This document shows positions 1 to 14,500 of a stretch of DNA of 64,000 nt, in pieces. A program made the position numbers and the translations under genes. The DNA comes from Apus apus (taxonomy: Eukaryota; Chordata; Aves; Apodiformes; Apodidae). Below the pieces are notes generated by a model. That model saw only the letters and a list, made by a program, of their open reading frames with translations, was not told where the DNA came from and ran no database searches. The stretch's first letter is position 1. Each line of letters opens with the position of its first letter. The DNA lies in assembly GCF_020740795.1 (NCBI RefSeq), contig NC_067312.1, forward strand, positions 35,998,905 through 36,062,904, in the 5' to 3' direction.

Positions 1-2111
1 TTTACCTTAAGTGTGTTGTGGAGCAAAGGAAGGACTGCTGCCTGCACAGGAAGCCAGGAGGAGCAGAAGCACAGCCCTGTCCATGTGAAGAACAGGCTCA
101 CTGAGTGTTCAATATTCCACTTGGGAGAGGAAGAGGAGGCTGACAGAGACAGGGTTAAACAAATTCTGCATCCAAGGGAGGTCACTCAGCACACAAAGGC
201 TCTGCTTGAGGGCAACAGCAAACTAGGAGGCACTGAACAACTTGTTTGGGAAGGGGAAATGCACTTCCACAGTAGCTCCAGCCAAGCCAGGTCTGGGCTA
301 CCTGAGCCATATGTTTGTTTCTACACCAAACTCCTACACCCAAGTTGGTAATTGTGCAACTCTGTGGTGCACTGGTTCAGGGATATTAAGTAAATGGGTA
401 TTAACTTTATTAAAATACTGGCTTGCTTTCAGCCATGTCAGTCTCCTGATCCAGCCTAGCATGCAGTCAGACAGCACTAATGTCACCAGAAAGAGAGACA
501 ACAAGGGAAATATGCAGCAGCAGATGGAGAGAAATGTGAGAGTGCAGTAGCCCAAGCTTTAATCAGCTTTCATTTCTGTGGAACCACAGCTTTAGTAATT
601 CAAGTAAACTCATGTTGTTCCTTAGTGTTATATATTTTTATATATATATATACAAATCATGACATATACATCTAGGTATAAGTCAAGAAAAAAAACAAGA
701 CTGTGTCTCATGCTGTGAAAGTGCTGGAATTTTATCAGTCATATCTGCTTAATGATGTTGTGAGCTGGCTCACTGTTTGCAAAATCAAAACTTCTGTTGC
801 CAGTGTTCAAACCCAGCAATTACTAATGCTAAGCATCATATTTCATTGATAGCCATTTTTATAAGACCAGCTTCCACCCAGCAAAAAATAAAAACAACCA
901 AACAACACTAACTTATAATAAAGATGTAATTACATACTCCTGGCTCCCCATTTGCTGTTGGTTTCACATCAAAGTTTTGAAAGAACACCTGGGGAGCTTT
1001 CCTGCATAAAACGATAGCCTATTCTGCTGTCACAAGGCTGTGTGGAGCCATCAGTGACTACATAGTCTGGCCCTTTTTTAGAGTGTAACCTACAGAGATT
1101 TGCCTAGTTTTTCCTGCTGCGAGCACATAATTATGAACTATTAATATTGTTAAAAAAAAAAAAAAAAGCCTCTGGGACTTATTTAAGGACTTCAGGTGAT
1201 GCAAAACCTCTGTGCCTCTTAGGTGAATGTTTCAGTGACTTCCCAATATCAAGATTAAGCGTTCATGTTTCCAGATGGAATATGTTTGGCTTTAGCTTGC
1301 AAGAATTTATGGAAGACTTCTATCCCAATGAGTTTCAAAGCTTTTCAAAAATTTGAAAATACTTTTATACAGAAAATTGTCTTCCATTTCCTCTTTAAAT
1401 GCAGGCTGTTTTATGGTGAGACACAGCCTTTCCTCCATCATGCAACAGCTCTACATAGCACTTGGGCTAAATACTCAGGAAACAGCTAGAACAGCCAGGA
1501 GTAAGGCAGAGGATGGTTTATGAAAGTAGGACGTTTTTAAGAAGCCAGGAAGCTTCACAGTGCTAATGTAATAGACATAAGCCTACAGAAAAGCACCCTG
1601 GGCACAGAACTTATCAGTTCTGGTCAAGAGCTTAATACTGGCCTTATCAAAAAGGCCAAACTTGTATTAATAAGTCCAGCTGCTGGGTGAACTGTAGTAA
1701 TATATGCCTATGTGAACCCTTTGCTATTTCTAGTATCCCTGCTGCATCCTACAGTGAAGAGCTTTCCCTGCAACACTTCCCTTGCAGGTTTTCAGCCTAG
1801 GGTAGCATCTTTGGCATGACAGCCTCATATCTGATAGTCTACCTCTGGGCAACACAGTGACACATTTAATGAAGATGCAATCTTCAATAATTCTTATCCA
1901 GTAATTGTACCTTTACTAGGTGTTTCTGTTAGGTGTGACTGATAATGTCAGATCTCAGACATTATTTTCTAGCCATGACTTTTAAGGGGGCAGAGGAGGA
2001 ATGGGAAAAACAAAAACAAAAAACAGAGAAGCTAGAATCAATGTGACTTTTCCATGGATTTTATGTTTTTCCTTTGTGTAAATGACCAGATGCCAATGCC
2101 TGGGAACTAAG
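1..2111. other. 3' flank of SAXO1, no gene seen
   Basis: AT-rich, non-coding sequence downstream of SAXO1. Short ORFs are interrupted and show no protein-like composition. A small TA run lies near 630-655 and an A tract near 1151-1167. I see no transposon signature, no RNA gene and no splice-bounded exon on either strand. Confidence 0.5.
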
Positions 2112-2117
2112 TTTATT
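2112..2117 (-). terminator. SAXO1: Candidate poly(A) signal of SAXO1
   Basis: Canonical AATAAA on the minus strand, about 133 bases after the SAXO1 stop codon. It would give a short 3' UTR of roughly 150 bases. No closer AATAAA is present. The assignment is positional only. Confidence 0.5.
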
Positions 2118-2249
2118 TTATGATAAATATGTAATCAGTAATTGGTTGAAAAGAAATCTACAAACAAAATCAAGCTGTCATTTGTAGCTCAATGAGGCCC
2201 TGATCTTTGAATCCATTTCCAAGAAGGCTGCATTCACTCTCTTTTTCCT

Positions 2250-3202
2250 TCAGTTTTCACCTTGTGGGCACTCACTCTTGGAAGCAGGGAGATAGAGCTT
2301 GTGACCATCAGCATCAGTTCCCTCAAAGACATAACCAGGTGGATCTTTGTAGGAGCCCAAGCATTTAACAATGTCTTTTGGTGTGTAGCTGGTAGCGTAG
2401 ATGGTTTTAGCATCTAGCAGAGTGTGATGCTTTGGGCGTGACCAGGCAGGTTTATAGCTCTTTGTAACTGTGAGTGGATGAGGCACATAATGGGTCTGAA
2501 AAGTAGTCAAGCAATCCATCGGTTCTGACGAGAAAGTCAGTTCCACAGCATGAACAATAGGTTCTTGTCTCTTGCACAGCCAAGGCTTATAGTCTTCCTT
2601 CATTACAGAAGAGCTGTTGAACGGCTCCGTATTTTTATTAATCTTGCCAAAAGTTCGACATATCTTGGCTGGCTTGCCATTTAGGGGCTTGTAATTTATC
2701 TGAGTAGTGGTATGAAGGTCCATTTTCTCCAGAGGAGGAAGATAGACAGCAGGTTTTTTTCTGAAAACAGGAAGCCGTGGCCAAGCTTGGTATTTTTCCT
2801 GAAACTCGGTTGTAGAGGAAAATGGAAGGTCATGGGGAAACTTCAGCTGGAGTGGTTTTGCCAGCTTGGCTGGCTGACCAGCCAGCCCCTTGTAAGAGGC
2901 TTTGTGGGTAGTGAGACCATCAAATGGGGTCTCGTTGGCCTTGTATTCCTCATATTTATGGACATAAGGTTTCTCCAGAAGATGTGGCACATAATTCGCT
3001 CTATAACTGCTCATATTCTCAAAGGGATCCTTGCTTTTCTGGTCCATTTTCATGGGTTTGCAGCTCTGAGTGGTGACTGGCCCCCTGTAGACATAGTCAT
3101 CCTGGGCAATGGTTCTGTGGTCAAATGCTTCTTCTGATGGGCAAAATGTGTTGTTTGGTTTGATCATCTCTGTCCTTGGTTCATTCCATAGCACATAGTC
3201 AT
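2250..3202 (-). CDS. SAXO1: SAXO1 coding exon 4 (last exon)
   Basis: Residues 154-470 and the TGA stop at 2250-2252. The acceptor is ATGTTTCAG, so the exon starts eight bases before the in-frame ATG at 3192-3194 that a simple ORF call would take. It carries most of the repeated Mn modules: [41 protein letters not shown] and a C-terminal [19 protein letters not shown] like the human tail. Confidence 0.95.
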
Positions 3203-6200
3203 CTGAAACATAAGAAGATTCCTATCTAAGTGCTCAACTGAAGTTCTTTGGTGAGTTTAGGCACATACCATGCTATGTTCTGAATATTACATTTTCTACT
3301 ACAATAAATATTTGTTGATGTTGTAATGATTGACAAATCCTATTAAAAGAACTGTTAATAGAACAAATTGTATGCTAGCATGCTAACCCCTGGAACTGCT
3401 TAGCATCTACACAGAAAATGGAATGAAAATAGTCCTGTACCCACCCATACCTGTAGTGATGTTGAAATACAGTGAGGGGAGATTAAATTAGGTTCTCAGT
3501 CTCACAGAGATATTTTCTGCAGGTGACTGAGTGGGTAATATCCTCATGCTCAGGGAACCAGAAATCATGAAAGTGGAGGATCATGTCACTGACTTTGACC
3601 CCTTTCATTGACCTTGCTGCAGCTATGTTGTGGCTGCTTCAGAGCACAGGCAAAGCATGCCCCTGTCTGCAGCAGGCTCTGCAGGTGTCTCCCACAGTAT
3701 CCCTGTGGCAAGAACACTTTATAGACCAAGTTGCAGACCTATCCTTCCACTTTTTACCCTCTCATTTGGGAATTACCTGATTTCTCATCAGCACAGATAT
3801 GGTGCTGCCTATTGTTTGCTGAGATCATGGCTTTGCAACTCATCTTGATGTCAGCAGGCTAAGCTGTGTGACATCTCAGCTCTTGACTTTGCTCTCTGTG
3901 GCATTCAAGCCACAGTACAAGCTGTCAGTACAAGCAGGAACCGAGAAGGAACCAAGAAGGAACTTGTAACTCTCTCTCCAGTTCTTCCTTATTAGAAAAA
4001 CTGTGCTGGATTTTGCAGACCAAGCCTACACTGACATAAGTATTCAATCACATTGCAGATATGGTCCACACTCCAGAAATCTTGCTATCCAAGTTAATTA
4101 CTAAGAAAACATTTTAGGTGGCATTTTAGAGAAATTCATACCTTACATCCACAGCAGGATACCAGGAAAAAAAAAATAACAATAATTTAAAAAAAAAGGC
4201 TGAAACTTAAACATTTGCAGTCAGTCACACTAGAAATCTATTGCAAAGCTGCCTGATTCTCAAAACAGTGCTGCAGCCACAAGACAATATTTTTTTTCCC
4301 CTTCCTAGTAATCCTGTACAACTTCCCCTAGAGAATATTATGGTTACAGGTAGGAAGTTGAAATTAAATAGTCTTGGAGCTAACCCAAGTATTTATTTCT
4401 TCATTTTCCCTCCTTTGAAACCACATTGAGAGGCATGAGGCAAATAAGCTTCCAGCTGACTCTGTACAGGAAGGAAGTCTGAATTTCAAAGTACTAGAGA
4501 GTAAATGATGTACTTAGGTATCAGGATATTTGAACTCTCCAATCCAAACAGAGTTATTCCTTTTGAATGGCAGTGGCAATTGTACTGCCCAAACACATTT
4601 ACACAGCGGATGTGTTCATTACAATGTGACATTGACCAAAAGGGAAAGCAAATTTTTGCCTCAATTAAGGTGTCTATTTAAAGTTCTTCTGTTTCAAATC
4701 AAGTTGCTCTGCTCTGCCACAGTGGAGGAAGTAGTAGCCACAAGCTTGATGCTGCTCCCAGTGAGAACCTTGGCCCTTGGGTACAGAGCTGCCCTTGCAC
4801 TGCTAATTGGTGTCGTCACCTGAGAATATGGGTCTCCCTCTGTGCACTGGCATAGACCCTTATTTGACACTGTTGGAGCCACTTAAGCCCCGGCTGCATA
4901 CCCTGCCAGTGCCAGGGGTGTTTAAATGTCCCGGATGCTCCTTTCTCTATGGGAACAGGAGACGTCCAGGCACAACCTCACTGGTGGGCAGCTGACCTTG
5001 TCCCATGCCTCGGGGACGTAATTTTCTTGGAGAGATGGTCCAGTAGGGTGAATACCACAAGTATGTAGACATGTGTCGTTACAGGAAATGCATTAATAGT
5101 GTTAAAAAGTGAGAAGTTAACACCAGTCAGTCCATCTCTAGCTGAGAGCTCACTCAGAGATCTGACTTTTCCAGTGCCAACCAAGAGTTATCAAAAAACG
5201 TTTTAGTTCTTCCATCATCTTTGCTGGAAAATAGTCTGTGCATTTTGGACATAACCCAAGCTTTTGAAAATATTAAAAATATGATAAGCAAGTCCATCTG
5301 TCTTCAATTTTTAAAGTTTACAAGTTCTACACATTTGGAGACCTCATAGGCATTACAAATTTATTTTACTTAGTGTAAGCCGGCAGTGCTACTATTCCTT
5401 CAAACTATGTTACAATTCTATACTAACTCTAATTCCTCTCCCATAGATATTAATAGTTTCCCATGTAGCACAGTCTTGAAAACATTAGGGAGTACAGGAG
5501 GGAACGGAGGACATAAACCATATGTTATTGGAAAGTTAGGCATGTGTCACTCTAACCAAGAAAGACAAAACTAGAATTGGATTACATACCTACATATGGA
5601 TAGAAACACCAATATATGTAGCTTCAAGAAGATGAGAATTTTTAAACAATAAGTTGCAAAGTCATCTGACATTGATTGTGATATGCAATAGCATCATCTC
5701 AAACCTACAGTGTCATTTGGTGTATGGTATATTTAGTGCAAAGGAGTATGACAATATATTAGGAAAGGTAATTTAATACCACTGCAGCACTGTTTCGTAT
5801 GCTGCTTAAAAAAATGAATTATGATAGTTAATTAAATAGCATGTTTCAAAATTTCACACTTGAATATTGATCAGTAACACCTAAAAATGCTTAGAGAATA
5901 GGCCAATGAAAACTTGGGGTTTTGTGAGCCTTTAAAAAAGTGCTTTCAATATGCAACTTGATTTTGAAGGGGTTTGGACAAAGATTTCCATTTGTAGTGT
6001 TTTGAAAATACTGCAAATTATAACCAAATGTGGCTGTGATGTATTTTATTATAGCTCTAGAACAACAGTTAAGGTGCTGACCTGAACACTGACAAAAGGC
6101 AAAGATATACAGCCGGTTCAGATACAGTTAACGATATTCAAACACAGAAGGAATGAACCTCTGCTTGTGTTAAGCAGCCTTTTTTTATCAGCTTCACTGA

Positions 6201-9200
6201 AGTTATTCCAAGGAATACCATCTGGTGACATTCACTGTGCAAAACAAAGTGTTCAAAATTGTGCATTCACAGGTATTTTGCACCTGTGAGCCATAGTCTT
6301 CATGACTCAAGTAATTCTAAAGGTACAGTGTTTCCTGTATGCTTAATTTGAAAATTTCAGTTTATGCCGTTGCAAACATGCAGCTGCACTGAAATAAGAT
6401 TTTCAGTCATTTCTGCTGGGTAATCTTAACACTGCATTCATATACTTTTTATTTTCTTACTTCCTTTATAATTTTGAGTTTTAAGAAAAAACTGTTTCTT
6501 TACATTGGTTCAAATCTCAATACCAGCACCAATCATAAGCATTTACATTTGCACAGCATAATAAAAATAAAATAAAACTATAAAATATAAAATTAAATTA
6601 ATTTAAGTAATGCATAAAAGCAAGCTATCTGCTTAGCAACGTTAGCTAGCTGGAAGGTGTGCGGAGGGGAGGAAAAATCCTCTGATTTCTACTTAGGACT
6701 TAATACCAAATCTAGCACAGTTACTGGAAGTTTTCTTCCAGTGCATGCAGAAGAGAATTCTAGCTGGTGAAGGGAAAGGAATAAAGTCCCCGCAAAGACA
6801 AAGTTACTGCTGCACCAAGTTATTGCTACCAAGAAACAAGGGCATAGTTAGATGCACAATTCACCTGTTTTACCAGAAGTAAAGCTTGAGTGCTTTGGAC
6901 ATTCATGTGGGAATTTTGTGCTCATGATTCCACAGATGAACTCTGCAGCACAGAGAAAAGAATCCCATGCTTCATGACACGCTTAGACCTGGCACATTCT
7001 ATGTTGTTTTTAGATGTGTGGACCAGTTCTGCAGAGTATCAAGAGTATGTTCAGTATATCATAAGGGTGATGCTGCTGGACCCACTTGCAGGAGTTCACA
7101 TGGCCCTAGGACGCATGTAGGCTTGTTAGATATGCAAAGGAGGTGAGTTCAGAGATCCCGGTGCTATCATTAATGCAGGACTTTGTTCTCAACAATTTGT
7201 GTCTGTATGGTTCCTGCACAGCTTGTTGGTACACACAGAAGGAATATAAACTGCATGCTGTTATGATCTGTCTTCTTAAAAAATGGAGCTACGGGTGATG
7301 TCCTGAAACAAGCTGTAAGGGAACATACCTTCATAAGTGGTTCTTGTATCCATTTTGGCTATGGGGATGTGTCTTGTCACATAGGGGAGGCATGGAGGTA
7401 CTTGACAGATAGGGTAGGCATTATAATCTTGTTTATATGTGGAGGTCAAATCCATAATCTTATCACTCTTGACGTACATTTCACGTAGTTTAATCTTCCT
7501 TGGCAACACTTCGTGAGCTGTGTAATCTCTCCTGTGAATAATAATTTCATTATGTCTTTCATCTCAGAAAAAAATACATTCCTTTTCCTCAACAATTTAT
7601 ACTTCCCCTCATTTCCACAGCCTAAGAAAGTCTGGAGAGGATACAAACAATTAATGAAACACACAAGCCTTTCGTGTTTGGAAACTTGGACTCTGAAAAA
7701 GGAACTGAGGCATCTCTGGACAATCTCAGGCAGGCTAGGTTTCCCCTTCTCTCTATGCAGTGAGGTTAATGGCCTTACACAGAGCTATCTCTTTCTACAG
7801 TGGAGTCATACCAGGAGACCTACCTCCTTTTAAAAGCCCAATAATTATAGCATGCTATCTAGTCTGTATAGGAAACATGAGAGAGCCAACAATAGTCTTC
7901 CCAGACAATAAACTGTACTGCACTTCAGCCCAGGATAGGGAAATAACACCAAAACAGTTTTACACCAGTTGAGGAAATAAGCATCGGCATGGTTAGACAA
8001 TCAGCTTTTTCTCAGATATTCCTGTAAAAGAGCTGTTTTAAGATACTGTAGCAGCATTACTTAACTCCAACGAAACATTACAAAAACAAAATTGAGAATA
8101 AAATAACATCACCATCCAACATTCACTGACCTGAGCCTATTTCATTGCCCACAACCCTTGGTACACATGAGAGAATCTGCTGCCAGGCACCAGTGAATTC
8201 AGTCTCGAATGTCAGAGTATGTGTCCATTGGCGTGCAGATCTGTTTTCACCATTGGCCCAGACATGAAAAACAGTCAGTACAGGAGCTATTCTAATATTC
8301 ATATTGAGCACCTGGAGCAATGCTGGGTGGGCAAGAGATACTTCTGTAGATATCACACACATTGTATACCCTTGGCATAGTTCTGTCAGCAACTTAAAGC
8401 CAATGTGTTTTTTAAGACAAGCCGAAAAAAAGACAAGCAGGAGTATAACAGGCATGCAGCATTGTCTGTAGCAAGGAGGACTCAGTAAGAGAGAGTCTCT
8501 CCCAGGCCACTCACAGTACACTGCAGAATCCCATGTTTGAAACAGTTGAGCATGTACCAGGGGCAAGTAAGACCACAGGCAGCCAATTCTTGACCCTTGA
8601 TCAAGGGTTTTCTGGCACGGTAAGTACCTTTTCCCACTCCAACCATTGTGATACAACAGAACCTACAGATGAAAGACTGATCTGCTGATAAATCAGTGGC
8701 AACCTGCATCCAAGAAGCCATGAAAAACGGTGCTGCCTACAACTCCCAGACCTTAACCTGTTACAATATGACACACCTAACTCTCAACAAAGCGTTGTTA
8801 CAGAAGACTAGTGACAACTCAGTGTTCCCTAGCCTCACAGTCCCTGCAGTCATTCTCATCTACCCAGTCAATTCATTCTCTCCTGAGTTTAGCCACACAG
8901 AACTAGAGCTTTTAGCAGCCCTCCAATACATGGTAGCACTTTTCCAGTAGGCCTAGGTACTTTCATGCTGTTATTTTCTTACCAGTGTTGCCCAGAGGAT
9001 AGTAAGACTTGCAATCCAATGGCTAACTGTTCAGGCTGTTTTATCCTCTTAAAAGGGCAGGCAAGTTTTACATTTTTGGAAGAGTGCATGCTCTGAGAAG
9101 CAAGTATAAGCAGTTTCTGCTCTTTCAGGTTGCTTCTCAGAAGCTGTAAGAAACTCCAGGACTAACAGTTACTGTGGGAATCACTAGCCTTGTCTGAGCA

Positions 9201-11514
9201 AGCATGGTTTTGCTCATTGAATTCTACATTTCTAGCAACTCCTTGACAGGCCCCACATGGTGGCTGCCCCTCCTCATTTGCTTTAAGGGGACACCAGTAA
9301 ACTCAGAATTTAGTTATAAGCAGGTACAAAGATGTGTCTACCTGCTGCACCTCATGCTGGAGGTGGAACACATAGATAGAAGTGAAGTCTGCTCTTCGAA
9401 ACCCTCTGAGTTGTTGCTGAAAACTCCCACAAAGACAGAGGCATCCCAAATGTAAGTCGGGTATTTTCAGCCACATTTGTAGTTTGAATTGACAGCTCTT
9501 AAAAAGGCATAGGTTGGGAAGGAGTTGATAGAACCTCCATGTCAGTATGAGAGCTGATGTTAGCTGTTACGATTTTATTAATAGTCATTGGTATCTCCTG
9601 GGTCTAATTGAGTTCAAAGAAAGCAAGATAACTATGCCTGCAATTACAAAGAGAGTAAAGGTTAAGATCAGGCAGCAGCCATTATTTGAGGAAAGGGAAG
9701 CTCTCAGATTCATATTAAAGGAATCAGATTTCTACTTTTCATCAGGGTTTTTTTTTGTGGACAAAAGCTTGGCACATGACTGTGCTTCTGCAGTCCATTG
9801 TCTGATCTACAGTATTGTCTGATCAGATAACATCTCAGACTCAAGAAAAATAGCTGCTTGCCTCCACTATATCAGCTTGACTCAGACTTTCATTCTCAGA
9901 GCACTCATGAGTGTTTGTACAACTGCAATATTGTTTTTTTCAGGGTCCTCTAGTGAAAATTAATAATTATTCTTTCTTCTGTTAGCCATCTCCCACACAC
10001 ACTTTATCTAAGTCTCAGTCCTCACTCTTTCACTGTTTTCCATACTTTGTAGTCGAGATGCCTTCCATGGCTACATCCTCCTTCTTGCCTGCTGCCTTTG
10101 GCTTGAATGAGCCTCTGGGAGTGGTGATGGGATAAAGGGGGTATCGCTCCATGTACTCTGACAGCAGGCATGGCTTCTCTCTCTTGTCATAGGGTCTGGT
10201 GGGCAGATGTGGACAACGGTGACATCTGCAAGGGAAAAAAAACAGCACAGGAATTAGTGACTCAGAGTAGATGGTTAGTAATACCTCATTGTACGAGTCA
10301 GCTGCAGATTGCAACAAAGAAACAGTGGATAACTGAGCATTGTCATGACTGCTACAGCTTTGATTATTTAAAGTGCAAAAGCATAACCTGCACAAAGAGA
10401 AGGTTGTTTCTGTCTACTATGACAGCCTGCAGTCAAACAAGTCTGTGAAGCCAACAGAAACAGCCTAAGAAAAACAAGTTAACCTAGCTGAAAAAAGCAC
10501 ACAGCCAAGTATGCCATATTGCGCTGGACAAGAAACTCTAATGTTCCTTTTGTTCCTTTCTCATAAATTCATTCAACTGTTTTGCCCACGTATTGAGCTC
10601 ACTTGTGTAGACAAGTCAGCAACAGTTCAGGGGTCTCTATTCACTTACACTTGAGCAGTGCTGCTCTACCCATGCCTCCTGAAAGCAATTCTGTCCCAGT
10701 TCTGCAAGACCTTCCCAAAACAAGGACAGTGAGAATAAATTGATTTTCTGGGGAAAATCCCTCCTTACTGAAACTAAAACACAGCCACACATCATTCATC
10801 ATTGGTGACCTCCACCTTTCCACATTGGGACCAGACCAGAAAGGGTGGGCAAGGCTCAGTTTGTCACAAAGAAGTTGGGGATCCCATCCTCAGATTTCTT
10901 CCCTTTTTTTTTTTTACATCCCTTTCTGGTTTGAGTCAGACCTGCTAGAGTCAATGTAAAGGTTACTGATTAAGGTCCTCAGAAACCAGCCCTCAGGAAT
11001 TACAGTGAGAGGAGGAGTCCTCTGGTTTTGTGTCTCATACCTCATTCCTGCCACAGGCAGAGTGTTCCCTACTGGATGGATTTTTTCCAGTGCTGTCTAT
11101 TTCACCACTGAATTATTAATTCTAAAAGACTTCTGTACTTAACAAAGTCTCTATTAAATACAAAGTTGAGCAATTTAGGATTAGTAGATTTCTGATTACC
11201 TTAATTTATAGAGATAAACTCTGGTCTACATTCAAGGGTACACCTTAATATATGGAATCATTTTCAAAAGTAGCACAACACAACACAACAGCACAACAGA
11301 GGAAGAAGGGCTCAGAGAGTTCAAATAAAAGTTGGCATCTTTTTAACAAGCTGGTTTCTCACTCAGATTACTAATCCTTCTGAGAAATCATAAAACAGGA
11401 GGCATCTTAGTAGATTGATTTTTGCCTCAGGGAAGTTTTGAGTCCTTACAGGAAGTAAGGCAGACTATCCCTGCCAGTGTAAATACCAGAATAAAATACT
11501 TCAGGGTGGAAATT

Positions 11515-11545
<31 letters not shown>

Positions 11546-14500
11546 ATATATATATATCTATATCTGAGGACCCTTATAGAATTTCAGCTTGCACATAACT
11601 GGAGGAGTGGCAAACAGGAAAATGAGAAAAATACTATATAATCACTCTTGCTGGTCCATGTTACCTTGTTGGAATGGATTTTGTGACTAAACCCTTTCAA
11701 ACACAGGCTGCACTGACACTTTCTGGATACATTTGTACTCTTTCAGCATTACTAGAAATTATTCCTCACTCTCCAAACGAGAATGATTTGCCTGTTCTTA
11801 CTGCTTCAAGTCTGCTGGCTTCACAACACTTCTAGGTGCACTTTCCCTCTACTCTCTTAAACAGCAAGCAGGTCTTCAGCTTAGCTTCGAAGTGTGTTGA
11901 TGAAGCCATTACATTAGCTTTTTATGGTAACACTGCACTCAGACTGGAGTGAGGGAAATAGCTATACTACGTAGTTCATCATGGCCCTGTGTACAGTGCA
12001 GACACTGGCCAGCAGTAGCATTTTGGAAGCGAGGAAGGGCTGATCAGGAGCAAATTAAGAAGATTTCACTAACACCAACAGAGACCATCCCATTACAGCT
12101 CAGCTGCATGCACAGGGTCTAGACAGGCTCACTTGTGACACCAGATTTTCCAGGCTGTCCAGGGCAGAGCTTTGTGCATCTCTCTGCCAGTATCAGGCAG
12201 GCTCCCTGCTGCAGATACCTCATCCCTCCAGCACATTTGTAAGAGAGCATCCAGCACCTGCCCAGTAGCCCTGAGAAAGGTGAGGGGTCCTGCAGATCAG
12301 CAGGACAAGGGTGGGTAATGCAGGTACCCCTCCAAAGAACCCACAGCAGCGAGCAGGGAACAAGAGCTTGTGGAACCTACATTTTTTGCCTTGCAGATGT
12401 TGGTGGCAGCATTAATGCTGAGGACTTCTCAACAGCTCAGGATGAAAAAAAGGCCAGGAGGTCCTGCAGATAGCAGCAGCCCAAGGCTGCCAATTTCTCT
12501 GCCCTAGTATGCAGTGAAGTTTTTTGTTAGATCAGGCACTAAACGTGGCTTTACCCCTCAAGTATTCATCCAGTTTTTTTGTGTAAAATTTTGCTTTCTT
12601 TGTTGAACTTTGGAGCACACGAAAACAGAATGAGATATTTCAGAGTTAGCTCTTGAGAAAAGCACTTTCCCACAAATAAATCCTTCCAGAGAGGCCAGAG
12701 AAGTAAACCTGAATGTTTTGTTTTCTGTTATTTTGCACTAAATTGTGATGCATGCCCACAGACCTTACAGTAACATCCCTGTATTACAGACTATGAGCAG
12801 AAAATTATCACCACTGATATATGATTGCTTTGCTTCTGCAACCAGAGAGATATTCCTGAAAATACTTTTTACTGTAGACTAACGTAAATAACAGAGCAAG
12901 ACTCTTAACAACAAGGAGTGGAACAATGCTAGAATTGGAGGTTTGCTACACTTCACTTCTCCTTCTGGCACAATAAATATTCATAAAACAACTACACAAT
13001 TCTTCATCACTGACATCACTGCTGTGTGACTGCAGCAAGTCTGCACCTTAAAAAAGTTAAAATTGCTGTGTAAATGCTTTGGATATTGCAGTTGTCAAAC
13101 TGTATTCTATTTTTCAAAAACTAATGAGACCTACATTTTTATATCTGATACTCTTGACTGCTTAGATATTGGGGTGGGAGGAGGTGGTGGTCGTTAATTC
13201 TACTCTGATTTTCACTTGTGCAAATTACACTTACCTTGATTGAAGTCTATCAAATTAACCTGGCCGGTAGTAGCAATAGAATATAACAACAAGAAAGCAC
13301 ATAGATATTTTTTGTTTGTTTACTAAGAATTACAGAAGAATAGCAGACTCTTTGAGGGTAAAAAGAATGCAGGTCTCCTGCCTTCAAAGGAGTTGGATTC
13401 ATCTAAACACAAGCTGAGATTAAATATATGAACAATTTATCAGCCTAGGTTAAGTACTTGTTTAAACCAGGAAGAACAACTGGGAGGCATGGCTCAGGAC
13501 CAGAATTCAGTGTGTTTGAATTCCATTTCTGCACTCATCACAGTTTACTGGACCAGCACAGCCCTCTGCCAACAAAAGATAAAATATGGTCTTCTCCAGA
13601 GGATAAAGAGGAGGAATCCTGTAAGAGTTATTATTTTCTCAAGATAAGGTGCTCAGGCTTACCTGGTATTTTAAATGTCTGAGATTAATAATAAAAGATT
13701 ATCACAGTGAGCTTGAAATGCAGGTGGAAAGGTAAGAAACTTGTACTATTAAAATCCTAATTTATCTCACTTATAAGGCTTGCTACTGGTAACTACTGTC
13801 CATGGAGGTCACGGATGCCATGGTATAAGTGCTTGAGAGAAAAAACATTATGCTCAGAAATTGCTAAATTGTCATTCAGGAGAATTTCATTTTCCTTTGT
13901 AAAAAACTCTGGTCCTCACACCAACCCTCATGGGGAAAAGCAACATTTTCAAATAATCTACCTGTATCATCTCTAGTTTCCATGAATGGTCAGATCAAGT
14001 CACTATTATGGAAATCTCATTTAGGTGGAATGAAGAAATATAGGGATGTAAAATTGTGCCACAGATCTGGGGCAGGTTCTAATAGCAGGAACTGACAGTC
14101 AACAATCAGGCTGCAAAGAAAATTACTGAAAGTGAGTCTTTAGCTGTGCGAAACTCCTCTCTTCCAAGCATTGGAGATGCAACCAGAGGCCCAGCTAACT
14201 GATAGACTTACAAAAGGATGGATGACAGATATGGGGTTTTTGAAGGGAAGAAGCACATACAGGTGTAAAGTAACAAAGTATTACATATAAATATTGAGTA
14301 TGGTAATAATATCAGGAACATGAAGCACATTGTAGGCAGTGCCTTATGGGAAGTACAGAGTTCTGATTTTAGAAGCTGAATGGTTTTGAAACAAAAGGTA
14401 AATACACAATAAATTCTCATCCCTTGAGAGAAGTCTGAAGTTCTTGTGATCATAACAGTACAAAAATATTAATCTGAAACTTTTGGAAGGTTTACTGTAA

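Noticed and set aside
8123-8656. 177-codon minus-strand frame in SAXO1 intron 2
   Set aside because: No recognised domain, odd composition, no promoter or splice borders. Likely chance.
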